Assembly: GCA_000493965.1 (NCBI GenBank)
Contig: AWNV01000029.1
Coordinates: 1-26,384 of the forward strand
Origin: Candidatus Aminicenans sakinawicola JGI OTU-1
Lineage (GTDB): Bacteria; Acidobacteriota; Aminicenantia; Aminicenantales; Aminicenantaceae
Reading direction: 5' to 3'
DNA: 26,384 nt
A program made the translations under genes and the position numbers. Shown piece by piece: positions 8,314-16,134 of this stretch; position 1 is the stretch's first letter; each line of letters opens with the position of its first letter. The notes beneath the pieces are model-generated. The model was not told the DNA's origin and did no database searches. It worked only from the letters and a program-made list of their open reading frames with translations.

Positions 8314-8552
8314 ATGGATAAAGATAAATTTTCATTTGAAGATTTGGAAGTTTAGAAAGAAATGTGGATTATACTAATCAAGGCCCTGATGTGATTGAGA
8401 AAATTATAACAGAAAAAAAACTATCGTCTCATTGAACAATCAGAGGCTGCTGTAGCATCTGTCGCTCTCAATATTGGGTAAATGATTCTAATTTTATAAC
8501 ATTAAAAAAGAGAGCTATTCAGCTTGGTAAAAAGATCAGTTCTTCGATCAAT
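8314..8552 (+). pseudogene. four-helix-bundle (23S rRNA intervening-sequence type) protein relic
   Basis: Fragments in different frames match this small helical family: MDKDKFSFEDLEV ends in TAG where the family usually has Trp (EVWKKA), then YRLIEQSEAAVASVALNIG ends in TAA, then NFITLKKRAIQLGKKISSSI resembles the last helix. Multiple lesions make it non-functional. The last piece runs directly, in the same frame, into the IS21 helper-ATPase tail. Family function is unknown; members often sit as isolated insertions between genes or within rRNA. Confidence 0.65.
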
Positions 8553-8750
8553 ACCTTAGCCGATGCCATACTAGACCGCTTGGTTCACAATGCCTACAAA
8601 ATCACCCTAAAAGGAGAATCGATGAGAAAAACGATCAATAACTTGACTCAATCCAGCCGCTAAGATACAAGGAACATGCCTAGCGTCGCTTCGCTCTGGA
8701 AGGAGGCCGCCTTCCTTCGGAATGGGCGGCCAGGATCATCGGAAAACGCA
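8553..8750 (+). mobile_element. IS21-family element remnant: istB 3' end and right terminus
   Basis: The frame reads LADAILDRLVHNAYKITLKG then ESMRKTINNLTQSSR with TAA at 8661, matching the C-terminus of the IS21 helper ATPase IstB (LADAILDRLVHNAHKIxLKGESMR). The following non-coding part has repeated units (ggccgccttccttcgga, ggccaggatcatcgga) and ends aaaacgca near 8750. This matches the multi-repeat right ends of IS21-like elements, the TnpA binding sites. All of istA and most of istB are gone. The terminus lies 26 bases before the hddA start codon. Confidence 0.75.
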
Positions 8751-8776
8751 CCAATATCTAATACCGGAGGTATTAA

Positions 8777-9778
8777 ATGATAATAACTCGGACGCCTTTT
8801 CGAATTACTCTGGGGGGTGGGGGAACGGATCTGCCCACTTACTATTCAAAATATGGTGGATTTATTTTTGCGGCCGGAATCAATAAATACATGTATATCA
8901 ATCTGAACAGACCAATTGTTGATGATTTTATTAGATTAAAATATTCGAAGACTGAAAAGGTGAATAACAGGGATGAATTGCAGCATGATATCGCCAGAGA
9001 AGCCTTAAAAATAATAGGAGTTAAGAATGCCATTGAGATTGTCTCAATGGCAGATATTCCTGCGGGTACAGGGCTTGGCTCTTCAAGCTGTTATGCTGTG
9101 GGGTTACTTAAGGCTCTCAATAGTATGAAAAGAAATGATGTTGCTCTTCAGACACTTGCAGAGATGGCATGTGATTTGGAAATTAACAGGCTTGGAAAAC
9201 CCATTGGTAAGCAGGATCAATATATGGCTGCCTTTGGGGGTCTAACAGTGCTCGATATTGATATGGATGGAACAGTCCACGTGAGAGGTGCACAAGTAAC
9301 CGATAGTACGATAGATGATCTAAATAGAAACATGTTTATGTTTTATACCAATACATCAAGAAATGCTAGCGATATCCTCTCCGAACAGAGCAGCGGAGCG
9401 AAAGAAGAAAAAGAGAATGTCATTGAAAGCATGCACCACATAAAGGATCTTGGCTATAAGATATTGGAGGCAGTAGAAAGGGGTAATATTACAGATGTTG
9501 GCTTGATGTTTGATAAGCATTGGCAGTATAAGAAGCAAATCTCAAATAAGATGTCAAATAAATGCTTTGATGAAATTTATGAAATTGCAAAGGAAAACGG
9601 TGCCCTTGGAGGTAAAATCTCCGGTGCCGGCGGGGGGGGATTTTTCCTTTTTTATGTAGAGAATAAACATGGTAGATTTAAAGATAAAATGGCGGAATTG
9701 GGTCTCCGGGAAATGCGATATCGATTTGATTTTGAAGGCACAAAGGTTTTAGCGAACTTTACGGATGGAGTCAGATAA
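8777..9778 (+). CDS. hddA: D-glycero-alpha-D-manno-heptose 7-phosphate kinase-like GHMP kinase
   Basis: GHMP-family sugar kinase, 333 residues. It begins MIITRTPFRITLGGGGTDLP (the GGGTD signature of HddA/FKP-type kinases), has the ATP-binding motif IPAGTGLGSSSCYAVG at about residues 94-109, GKQDQYMAAFGG with the conserved Asp, and the C-terminal motif KISGAGGGGFFLF near residues 285-297. HddA phosphorylates C-1 of heptose 7-phosphate on the GDP-heptose route. ATG 8777 has a strong ggaggt site 7 bases upstream, which lies between the IS21 terminus and the gene. A nucleotidyltransferase and a gmhA relic downstream support the heptose assignment. L-fucokinase or another aldose-1-kinase activity is the alternative. 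Confidence 0.85.
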   Translation: MIITRTPFRITLGGGGTDLPTYYSKYGGFIFAAGINKYMYINLNRPIVDDFIRLKYSKTEKVNNRDELQHDIAREALKIIGVKNAIEIVSMADIPAGTGLGSSSCYAVGLLKALNSMKRNDVALQTLAEMACDLEINRLGKPIGKQDQYMAAFGGLTVLDIDMDGTVHVRGAQVTDSTIDDLNRNMFMFYTNTSRNASDILSEQSSGAKEEKENVIESMHHIKDLGYKILEAVERGNITDVGLMFDKHWQYKKQISNKMSNKCFDEIYEIAKENGALGGKISGAGGGGFFLFYVENKHGRFKDKMAELGLREMRYRFDFEGTKVLANFTDGVR

Positions 9779-9826
9779 TAAGATAGTGAGGAGTAAGGAT
9801 TGAAGAGTGAACAGTAACCGTTGATG

Positions 9827-9843
9827 AGTGATCGGTGATGAGT
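9827..9843. repeat. copy 1 of a 17-base dispersed repeat in a repetitive spacer
   Basis: agtgatcggtgatgagt, identical to 23427-23443. It is embedded in a low-complexity spacer (9779-9850) of agtgag/gatgag words after hddA. A related reverse-complement version occurs at 11498-11522. Confidence 0.8.
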
Positions 9844-9950
9844 GAACAAGGATGGATTAAGAGTAACTAAACAAACCAGATAGATCTATCCCCTGAGATG
9901 TATTTTTCTTTCTTATCTTACCGGAACCAGATAGACGAAAAAGACGAGAT

Positions 9951-11072
9951 ATGAATTCTAAATTACGTATTGGAATTGTTGGCTGCGGATTGATTGGTAA
10001 GAAGCGGGCAAAGGTTGTTGCAGAAGACTCGTCGTGTACTCTCTGCTGCACCGCTGATAAGGACATTCAGAAAAGTAAAGCCTTAATCGAAGAATATGCT
10101 GATGGGAAAGGTAACGCTTATGGAGACTGGCGGGTTATGTTAGAAAATGAGAAGCTTGATGTGATCATTGCTGCTACTACTAATAACTATCTTAAAGAAA
10201 TTACTTTAGAGGCCGCTCGTAGAAAGGTGCATATTTTGTGCGAGAAACCTCTTGGAAGAAATGCCCAGGAATCCAGAGAGATGGTTACCGCTGGCAAAGA
10301 GAATGGTATTATTTTAAAAACGGGTTTTAATCACCTTCATCATCCGGCAATCGCCCAGGCGAAAAAATTAGCAGCAGAAGGCGTAATCGGTGAGTTATAT
10401 TATACAAAATGCAACTACGGCCACGGCGGTAGGCCAGGCTATGAAAAAGAGTGGCGTGCCTGCAGAGAGGTGTGCGGGGGCGGGGAATTATTAGACCAAG
10501 GAGTCCATGTCGTTAATTTGTTTCGTTGGTTTTTCGGTGATTTTCAAGAAGTCTTAGGCATCATTTCCACTTATTATTGGAATATGGATGTGGAAGATAA
10601 TGCTTTCGCCCTATTTAAAACAGCCAAAGGCCAAATCGCATCCATGCATACAAGCTGGACTCAGTGGAAGAACCGATTTACCTTCGAAATTTTTGGGGGA
10701 GCAGGGTATCTAATTGTTGATGGGCTGGGGGGAAGTTATGGAACAGAAATCCTTCGAATTGGAAAAAGGATATTGGTTAATCGTTATTCGTTATCGGTTC
10801 ATTCAAGAGAAAATAACCCTAATTTGTCCAATCAACAAATAACCAATAACGTTTTACCGTATTATGGTGGGGACGTTCCAGATGAAGATGTTATTGAATT
10901 TCCCGGCCCTGACATTTCTTGGCAGGAGGAATGGAAAGAATTTATTGCCGCTATAAGGGAAAAACGTGAACCATTAGGAAATGGTGATGACGGTCTGGAA
11001 GCAAACCGGATGATTGAAGCAGTCTATAGATCAGCGAAAGAAAACCGACCCGTCAAAATGAGTGAGGTGTGA
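9951..11072 (+). CDS. Gfo/Idh/MocA-family oxidoreductase with an apparent in-frame insertion
   Basis: NAD(P)-dependent sugar-type oxidoreductase, 373 residues. The N-terminal Rossmann loop is IGIVGCGLIGKKRA, the catalytic EKP motif is CEKPLGRN, and the second-domain signature is GGGELLDQGVHVVNLFRWFF with the conserved Asp and His. Residues about 274-305 (10770-10865) do not look like the family: the DNA is a repetitive ttaatcgttattcgttatcgg type plus an imperfect inverted arm, flanked by regular family sequence (EILRIGKR and GGDVPDEDVIEFPGPD). That is 96 bases, a multiple of three, so the frame is kept. The region is in the C-terminal beta-sheet domain, so the enzyme may tolerate it. Likely role: oxidising or rearranging a nucleotide sugar of the heptose block; substrate unknown. 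Confidence 0.87.
   Translation: MNSKLRIGIVGCGLIGKKRAKVVAEDSSCTLCCTADKDIQKSKALIEEYADGKGNAYGDWRVMLENEKLDVIIAATTNNYLKEITLEAARRKVHILCEKPLGRNAQESREMVTAGKENGIILKTGFNHLHHPAIAQAKKLAAEGVIGELYYTKCNYGHGGRPGYEKEWRACREVCGGGELLDQGVHVVNLFRWFFGDFQEVLGIISTYYWNMDVEDNAFALFKTAKGQIASMHTSWTQWKNRFTFEIFGGAGYLIVDGLGGSYGTEILRIGKRILVNRYSLSVHSRENNPNLSNQQITNNVLPYYGGDVPDEDVIEFPGPDISWQEEWKEFIAAIREKREPLGNGDDGLEANRMIEAVYRSAKENRPVKMSEV
10770..10865. repeat. spacer-type repeat inserted within the Gfo/Idh/MocA gene
   Basis: ttggttaatcgttattcg at 10773 and the imperfectly complementary ccaatcaacaaataacca at 10828 form arms of a loose hairpin. The word type is that of intergenic repetitive fillers, yet it lies in frame inside a conserved gene and adds 32 codons. 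Confidence 0.55.
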
Positions 11073-11116
11073 GGCCTCAGGCGAGAGGAGGAAAAAAAGA
11101 ATGCCAGATTCTCCAC

Positions 11117-11488
11117 CATCCTATCCAATTAGTAAACATCATTGATCTCCTTGCCTGGCAGAAAGCAGTTGCTCTTGTTAAAGAAATCGATCAACTGATA
11201 GAGCATTTCCCTTCTCATGAGGTCTATTGACTGACCAGCCAGATCCCTAGAGTGGCAGTTTCAATCCCGAGCAATATTGCTTAAGTGGTGGCCCGCAAAG
11301 GTAAGAATGAATTCCTTCAATTTCTTTCAAGAAGTCGTGGTTCATTGAGTGAGCTGGAAACTCAACTGATTATTTCAAAGGAGCTTGGTTACATTTTTGA
11401 CATCACCCAAATCATAGCACAGGTTAACAATCTCTTTGGTCTTAATGGTGGCCATTTCAACTTCGTTCAATGGAAAAAGACCCCTTGA
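11117..11488 (+). pseudogene. second four-helix-bundle protein pseudogene with two nonsense codons
   Basis: A single frame reads DLLAWQKAVALVKEIDQLIE, then SHEVY-stop-LTSQIPRVAVSIPSNIA-stop-VVARKGKNEFLQFL, then SRGSLSELETQLIISKELGY. This is close to full length for the '23S rRNA intervening sequence'/four-helix-bundle family (about 115-120 residues). The stops are TGA at 11228 (expected Gly) and TAA at 11282 (expected Glu of NIAEG), both explained by single G-to-T changes. The Gly after that Glu has become Val (GTG). The tail runs into a repetitive spacer. It is unrelated in role to the sugar genes and was probably inserted between the oxidoreductase and the nucleotidyltransferase. Confidence 0.8.
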
Positions 11489-11497
11489 TTGCCCCTG

Positions 11498-11522
11498 ACT
11501 CATCACCCATAACTCATCACTC
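11498..11522. repeat. spacer repeat related to the 17-base repeat, opposite orientation
   Basis: actcatcacccataactcatcactc contains two actcatcac units; its reverse complement (gagtgatgagttatgggtgatgagt) resembles the copies at 9827 and 23427. It lies just upstream of the nucleotidyltransferase start. Confidence 0.6.
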
Positions 11523-11535
11523 TGTTGGTAAGGCA

Positions 11536-12237
11536 ATGATCTTAGCTGCTGGTTTAGGAACGCGTCTTCGTCCTTTGACAGAAGATCGGCCAAAGTGCCT
11601 TATTCCATTGGCTGGGCGACCTCTAATTAGTTGGACTCTACGATGGCTTAAATCTGCTGGCGTGACGGAGTGCATCATTAATCTTCACTACATGCCCGAC
11701 AAAGTTCGAAATTTTGTGGGAGATGGCACCTCTTTTGGATTGCATGTTCATTATTCACATGAGCCGGAGTTGTTAGGGACGGCAGGGGCGGTAAAAAAAG
11801 TAGCCGATTTTTTTAACGAGCCTTTTTTTTTGGTTTATTCCGACAATTTTACTCGGTGGGAGATTCAAAAGCTTAAAGCTTCATATGAAAGAAAAAATTC
11901 TGTTGTTACAATAGCTGTCCATTGGCGGGAGGATGTAACTCAGAGTGGGATGGTTGAACTTGACCCGGATGACCGGATTTTGCGCCTGGTTGAAAAGCCA
12001 AAACCATATGAGGTGAACAGTCATTATGTCAATGCAGGCTTTTATTATATCAACCCAAAAGTTTTCAATTATATCCCCGACGGAGAATTCTCCGACTTTG
12101 GTTGCCATATTTTTCCTAAGATGCTCCAGGCCGGTGAAAAAATATATGCCGTCAAAATGGAAGATCCAATTATCGGAATCGATACAATAGAGGCCTATGA
12201 AAAGGCAAATGCGTATGCATTAACACTGGAGAAGTAA
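11536..12237 (+). CDS. hddC: sugar-1-phosphate nucleotidyltransferase (HddC/GlmU-N like)
   Basis: NTP-transferase that would activate a sugar 1-phosphate to an NDP-sugar. It starts MILAAGLGTRLRPLTEDRPK (glycine-rich NTP loop plus the RPK lysine), then PLAGRPLISWTLRWL, a metal-binding VYSDNFTR, and VEKPKPYE. 233 residues, the size of HddC-type guanylyltransferases. The frame is open upstream to ATG 11470, but those codons come from the four-helix pseudogene tail and the spacer repeat, so ATG 11536 is preferred. The family usually begins MKAMILAAG; the upstream codons GKA suggest the original first residues were overwritten. No strong ribosome-binding site is seen. Position between hddA and the gmhA relic suggests GDP-D-glycero-alpha-D-manno-heptose synthesis; mannose-1-P or glucose-1-P transferase is possible. 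Confidence 0.75.
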   Translation: MILAAGLGTRLRPLTEDRPKCLIPLAGRPLISWTLRWLKSAGVTECIINLHYMPDKVRNFVGDGTSFGLHVHYSHEPELLGTAGAVKKVADFFNEPFFLVYSDNFTRWEIQKLKASYERKNSVVTIAVHWREDVTQSGMVELDPDDRILRLVEKPKPYEVNSHYVNAGFYYINPKVFNYIPDGEFSDFGCHIFPKMLQAGEKIYAVKMEDPIIGIDTIEAYEKANAYALTLEK

Positions 12238-12239
12238 GT

Positions 12240-13172
12240 ATGAAAATACTGATTACTGGGGTAGCGGGATTTGTCGGTTCCAATCTGGCGTCTCGTCTCT
12301 TACAAAGTGGTTATCATGTTGTCGGTTTGGACAATTTAGTTTACGGGTTACGGGAAAATGTTCCGGATGGTGTGGAGTTTTATCGATTTGACATCAGGGA
12401 CAAAGAAATCTATAAATTTTTTCGGGGGGTGGACGTAGTTTTTCACCTTGCGGCTAAAAATTGCATAACAGACTGTCAGAATGATCCCGTTGAGACGGTA
12501 GACATTAATATTCATGGAACTGTCAATGTCTTTGAAGCTTCAAGACGAGCAAGTGTGAGAAAAATTATCTATGCTGAAAGTTCTGCCCTTTATGAAGGCT
12601 CAACCGTCTATCCTACACCCGAGCCCGAAATCAAACCGAAAAGTTTTTATGCAATAAGCAAAATGTCCTCCGCGTATTTTGCTAAAGCCTATGAGACGTT
12701 TTACGGTTTACGTTTTACTGCTTTGCGATATTTCTGCATCTACGGTCCGGCACAGGACTACCGTCGGACAATCCCCCCTGTAATGAGCGCTTTTATCGTA
12801 AAACTCCTTAAAGGCGAACAGCCGATCATATATGGAACGGGTGAGAAAAAAAGAGATTTTATTTATGTGGATGATGTGAATGACTTTCATCTAATCTGTA
12901 TTCATGATGAGCGCACAAATGGAAGGACATTTAATATTGGCTCAGGGATCAATTATTCGATCCATGAAATCCTGAATAAGATCTCAAAGATGCTAGGCGT
13001 TTTAGCCGTTCCCATTTACAAAGAGGATCTTCCTGGAGAGGCTAATATTACCTTGGCTGATGTTACTCAAGCAAGAGCTCTTGGGTGGCAGCCAAAAATT
13101 TCTCTGGAAACGGGCCTGAAGAAGTTTATTGATTATTTTCTTAATGAGAGGAAAGCCGGAAGAATCTCTTAG
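12240..13172 (+). CDS. NAD-dependent nucleotide-sugar epimerase/dehydratase
   Basis: Extended SDR, 310 residues. The N-terminus MKILITGVAGFVGSNLASRL has the NAD loop, with Val replacing the usual second Gly of TGGAGF. DNLVYG, VVFHLAAKNC, the catalytic AESSALYEG and the Tyr/Lys of SFYAISKMSS are present, then RYFCIYGPAQDYRR and KKRDFIYVDDVND. It starts 2 bases after the nucleotidyltransferase stop, with ggagaag as ribosome-binding site, so translation is probably coupled. Likely modifies the sugar nucleotide made by its neighbours (epimerisation, or dehydration of GDP-heptose); the substrate is inferred only from context. Confidence 0.86.
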   Translation: MKILITGVAGFVGSNLASRLLQSGYHVVGLDNLVYGLRENVPDGVEFYRFDIRDKEIYKFFRGVDVVFHLAAKNCITDCQNDPVETVDINIHGTVNVFEASRRASVRKIIYAESSALYEGSTVYPTPEPEIKPKSFYAISKMSSAYFAKAYETFYGLRFTALRYFCIYGPAQDYRRTIPPVMSAFIVKLLKGEQPIIYGTGEKKRDFIYVDDVNDFHLICIHDERTNGRTFNIGSGINYSIHEILNKISKMLGVLAVPIYKEDLPGEANITLADVTQARALGWQPKISLETGLKKFIDYFLNERKAGRIS

Positions 13173-13185
13173 TTAGGTAAATGAA

Positions 13186-13524
13186 ATGGAAGACATATCA
13201 AAATATCTTGATGAACGCCGGCAAATTATCAATTCTCTAAATTCTAAAGCTACCCAAAGGACTATTGAATCCTTGGTTGAAATGCAACAGGACAGGGATT
13301 GGCTTTTTCTGATTGGAGTGGAGGGTAGTGCAGCTCATTGCTAGTATGCAGTCTAAGATTTTTGCAAATTTTGTGGAGTTGAAGCCTACACTCCTGCAGA
13401 TAATGTTTCTGAATTAGCAGCAAAAACAAACGATAGCAGATGGAAATCTGGATTTGTTGATAGCCTTAGAAAAAGCAATCTCTTTTCTCATCGAGGCGAT
13501 CAAGATTTAATGGATTATTCATAA
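13186..13524 (+). pseudogene. gmhA: phosphoheptose isomerase (GmhA/SIS) truncated pseudogene
   Basis: One frame from ATG 13186 reads SKYLDERRQIINSLNSKATQ, then RDWLFLIGVEGSAAHC-stop-YAV-stop-DFCKFCGVEAYTPADNV, then SELAAKTNDSRW. The pattern (GxGGSAANASHAVNDF, GIEAYAPTDNVSELTARTND) is that of the SIS-domain isomerases that convert sedoheptulose 7-phosphate to heptose 7-phosphate. TAG at 13342 and TAA at 13354 interrupt the frame, and the C-terminal half is missing. It lies 13 bases after an epimerase gene and supports reading this block as a heptose pathway. If the cell still makes the heptose, isomerase must come from another locus. Confidence 0.82.
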
Positions 13525-13533
13525 AGGAGATTC

Positions 13534-14376
13534 ATGAATGCAATATATCAGTCAATAAAAATTGCTGTGCGAAGATGGCTTATTAAAAAACCTTGGTTAT
13601 TTGAATTGGCCCTGCGTACTTTTCATCGCCCCAATGCTAAAGAAGTTATGACATTACGCCGTCTCATCCATCCAGGGGATATCGTGTTTGATATAGGTGC
13701 AAATGTGGGACAATTTACATGTTTGCTTTCTTCCTTAGTGGGAACAAATGGTAGAGTGCATGTTTTTGAACCTATTCCTGATATGTTTTCTCAACTGGAA
13801 ATCAATATTAAACAAAATCTGTTGCCTTCAAAGATATTTTTAAATCAATGTGCTCTTAGTGATAAAAATGGATTTACTCCCATGTTTGTTCCCGGTTCTG
13901 ATTTTTCGCAGGCTTCTATAGTAAAACATAATGTTGCATCTTGGGCGGATAAAGTATCCAAAGAAGGGATAAATACCTATGAAAAAGTTCGGGCAGTTAC
14001 ATTAGATACTTATGTAGTAGAACACAATGTAGGAGATATATCTTTTATTAAGTGTGATGTAGAAGGGGCAGAACTTTTAGTACTTCGAGGTGCCAAGTCA
14101 GTTTTAAAAAGAGATTTCCCGCCCATTTTATTTTTAGAGGTGTATCGTGACTGGACAAAAGATTTCGGTTATGAGCCAGAAGATCTTTTTAATTTTCTCA
14201 GAGCAAAGAGAGGATATGAATTTATCCATTTAGGTAAAGAAGGTTTGAAGAAAGTGTCGGGAAATAGTAAAACCGTAACTGGAATATTTCCGGATTTCTT
14301 AAACTTCTTATGCTATGTTCCTTCAGTTCACAATAACCGTATTTGTTCGTTATTGGATATAACAAATTCAGCATAA
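13534..14376 (+). CDS. FkbM-family SAM-dependent methyltransferase
   Basis: 280 residues. The SAM-binding loop is IVFDIGANVGQFTCLLSSLV (about residues 50-70), followed by the acidic VHVFEPIPDMFSQLEINI, the AVTLDTYV segment and DISFIKCDVEGAELLVLRGA, the hallmark end of the FkbM (Methyltransf_21) domain. It probably O-methylates a sugar of the repeat unit in the cytoplasm. ATG 13534 has aaggag 6 bases upstream and begins 9 bases after the gmhA relic. More AT-rich than the genes upstream. Confidence 0.88.
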   Translation: MNAIYQSIKIAVRRWLIKKPWLFELALRTFHRPNAKEVMTLRRLIHPGDIVFDIGANVGQFTCLLSSLVGTNGRVHVFEPIPDMFSQLEINIKQNLLPSKIFLNQCALSDKNGFTPMFVPGSDFSQASIVKHNVASWADKVSKEGINTYEKVRAVTLDTYVVEHNVGDISFIKCDVEGAELLVLRGAKSVLKRDFPPILFLEVYRDWTKDFGYEPEDLFNFLRAKRGYEFIHLGKEGLKKVSGNSKTVTGIFPDFLNFLCYVPSVHNNRICSLLDITNSA

Positions 14377-14661
14377 TTGAAATGAGGTTGGGGTTGAATG
14401 GATTATATAAGCAAAAATTACCTTGGGTGATTCCGGAAAAGATAAAGGTACATCCCTGCCTTTGCAGGATGATTGGGCCAATCCGTGCACGACAAGTAAA
14501 GGAATTATATCGGAAGACAATTGCTTATTTATAATAAACGGAAGAAACGTTACTATGGTAGTGAACGAGTAAAAACGAACTCAAAGCCTGCGTCAACTCA
14601 TAAAACATGGTAACCAAAACTTAGACTTTTGAATTACTATGTTCCCAAAAGAATTAATTTA
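14377..14661. other. intergenic region with no recognised gene
   Basis: AT-rich, about 285 bases. An open + frame crossing 14343-14534 (IPEKIKVHPCLCRMIGP in its middle) has no recognisable family and no ribosome-binding site. A small hairpin cctgc-cttt-gcagg lies at 14455-14468. Promoters are plausible in the AT-rich sequence but none is distinctive. Confidence 0.4.
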
Positions 14662-16134
14662 ATGTTAATGTTAAAAAAAAGTAAAATCAGAACGATTTTT
14701 CAAGCAAAGAAAGAAAAAGAAACCCCATCTATTTTTTTAATAAAATGGCCAATAATTATTTCATTTTTTATTTTGATATTAATTTCATTTAATTTTTATT
14801 CTTGTTTGAGTTTAGAAAAAACATCTCTTTCAATTATTAATACTAAAAAAATTCCAAATATTATTCTAATTATTAACGATGCATTACGCAGCGACTGCCT
14901 TGGCTATAATGGCGCCCATGATATTTCTACTCCCAACCTTGACCTTTTTGCTTCTCGCTGTATTAATTTTAAAAATGCTATATCTCAAGCTGGACATACA
15001 AATCCCTCAATACCAAGCATTTTATCCGGTCTATATCCTAATCGACATAATTTATTTAATCGACATCGGCGCAATGAATTAAAAAAAGATATCATTATGT
15101 TGCCTGAATATCTGTGTTCCTTAGGCTATCATTCGGCAGCCTTTGTATATGAAAACCTTGTTCCTTATGTTGGGGATTTTATAGAGATATCAGTAAGTTG
15201 TGATTGGAAAGGGAAAGAAACGATCGATCAAGTTATACAATTTTTAAATAACAACAAATATTCTCAGTATTTTATCCTTCTTCATATTTTCGATCCTCAC
15301 GGTCCATATGTCCCAAATGAAATATTGAATATCCAGGAGAAATATCTAGAGAAATATAAAGAACGCTTGTCTAAATCGGACTTTGAAATGTTTATAGAAT
15401 CCCAAAAAAACATAGGCAAGCTGCCACCGAATATTCGGACTTCGGAAATCGAGTTTCTTCTTTATAAAAAGGAAATTGAGGACATTGATAAACAATATGG
15501 GCGCTTATTTAATTATTTATTTAATTGTTCAGATCAAATATTTGACAAAAAAAAGGATATTATTTTTTTTACAGCAGATCATGGTGAAGAATTCCCTCAT
15601 GAAAATGGGTATTATCACCATGGTCGGTCTCCCTATATTGAAACAATGAAGGTACCACTTTTATTGTACTCATTTGGGAAAACTCCGATTACGATTTCCC
15701 GCTATGTTGAAAATAGTAGCATCTTTCCTACGATATTGGATTTGTTGGGATTTGATCAAGAATACATTAAATCTCTCAACCTATCAACTTCCTCTCTAAT
15801 GAGATTTATAACTGTACCAGAAAACTTAGAGAATAAATCTTATGCATTATCAGAAGCGATATTTTTAGATTCAGACCTAAAAAAATTTCTTCCTGAAGCT
15901 TTAGATTGTCATGAATCTAAAAGCATTATAAGGTCCGATGGGTATAAATTAATTTATGATACGACAACAAAGGAATCAAGGCTTTTTAATTTGGAATTAG
16001 ATCCTGAAGAAAAGAATGATTTGCTAAGGTTGAAGATAAATCGATTTCGACAAATAGCTGAGGAATTATTTTTAGAATTAAAAAAAAGAACAAACCTTCT
16101 TTATGATTATCGTCAATTGTCAGAAATCAAATGA
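14662..16134 (+). CDS. membrane-anchored sulfatase/phosphatase (alkaline phosphatase superfamily)
   Basis: About 490 residues from ATG 14662; a TTG at 14629 is an alternative start, with no clear ribosome-binding site for either. One transmembrane helix at residues about 24-46 follows a lysine-rich N-terminus, so the catalytic domain should be periplasmic. The metal and nucleophile sites can be followed: INDALRSDCLG (Asp73), AGHTNPSIPSILSGLYPNRH with Thr113 at the nucleophile position instead of the Cys/Ser used for formylglycine, DPHGPYVPNE, and ADHGEEFPHENG then YHHGRSPYIETMKVPLLLYS. The C-terminus has the sulfatase-like LFNLELDPEEKNDLL. Thr as nucleophile points to phosphatase, phosphotransferase or phosphodiesterase chemistry rather than classical sulfatase. 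Strikingly AT-rich; its stop overlaps the start of the next gene (ATGA). Confidence 0.82.
   Translation: MLMLKKSKIRTIFQAKKEKETPSIFLIKWPIIISFFILILISFNFYSCLSLEKTSLSIINTKKIPNIILIINDALRSDCLGYNGAHDISTPNLDLFASRCINFKNAISQAGHTNPSIPSILSGLYPNRHNLFNRHRRNELKKDIIMLPEYLCSLGYHSAAFVYENLVPYVGDFIEISVSCDWKGKETIDQVIQFLNNNKYSQYFILLHIFDPHGPYVPNEILNIQEKYLEKYKERLSKSDFEMFIESQKNIGKLPPNIRTSEIEFLLYKKEIEDIDKQYGRLFNYLFNCSDQIFDKKKDIIFFTADHGEEFPHENGYYHHGRSPYIETMKVPLLLYSFGKTPITISRYVENSSIFPTILDLLGFDQEYIKSLNLSTSSLMRFITVPENLENKSYALSEAIFLDSDLKKFLPEALDCHESKSIIRSDGYKLIYDTTTKESRLFNLELDPEEKNDLLRLKINRFRQIAEELFLELKKRTNLLYDYRQLSEIK

Noticed and set aside
11470..11535. Upstream extension of the nucleotidyltransferase
   Set aside because: These codons derive from the four-helix pseudogene tail and the spacer repeat; the family begins at MILAAG.
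14343..14534. 63-codon frame downstream of the FkbM gene
   Set aside because: Starts inside the FkbM gene, has no ribosome-binding site and no recognised family; left as unannotated intergenic sequence.
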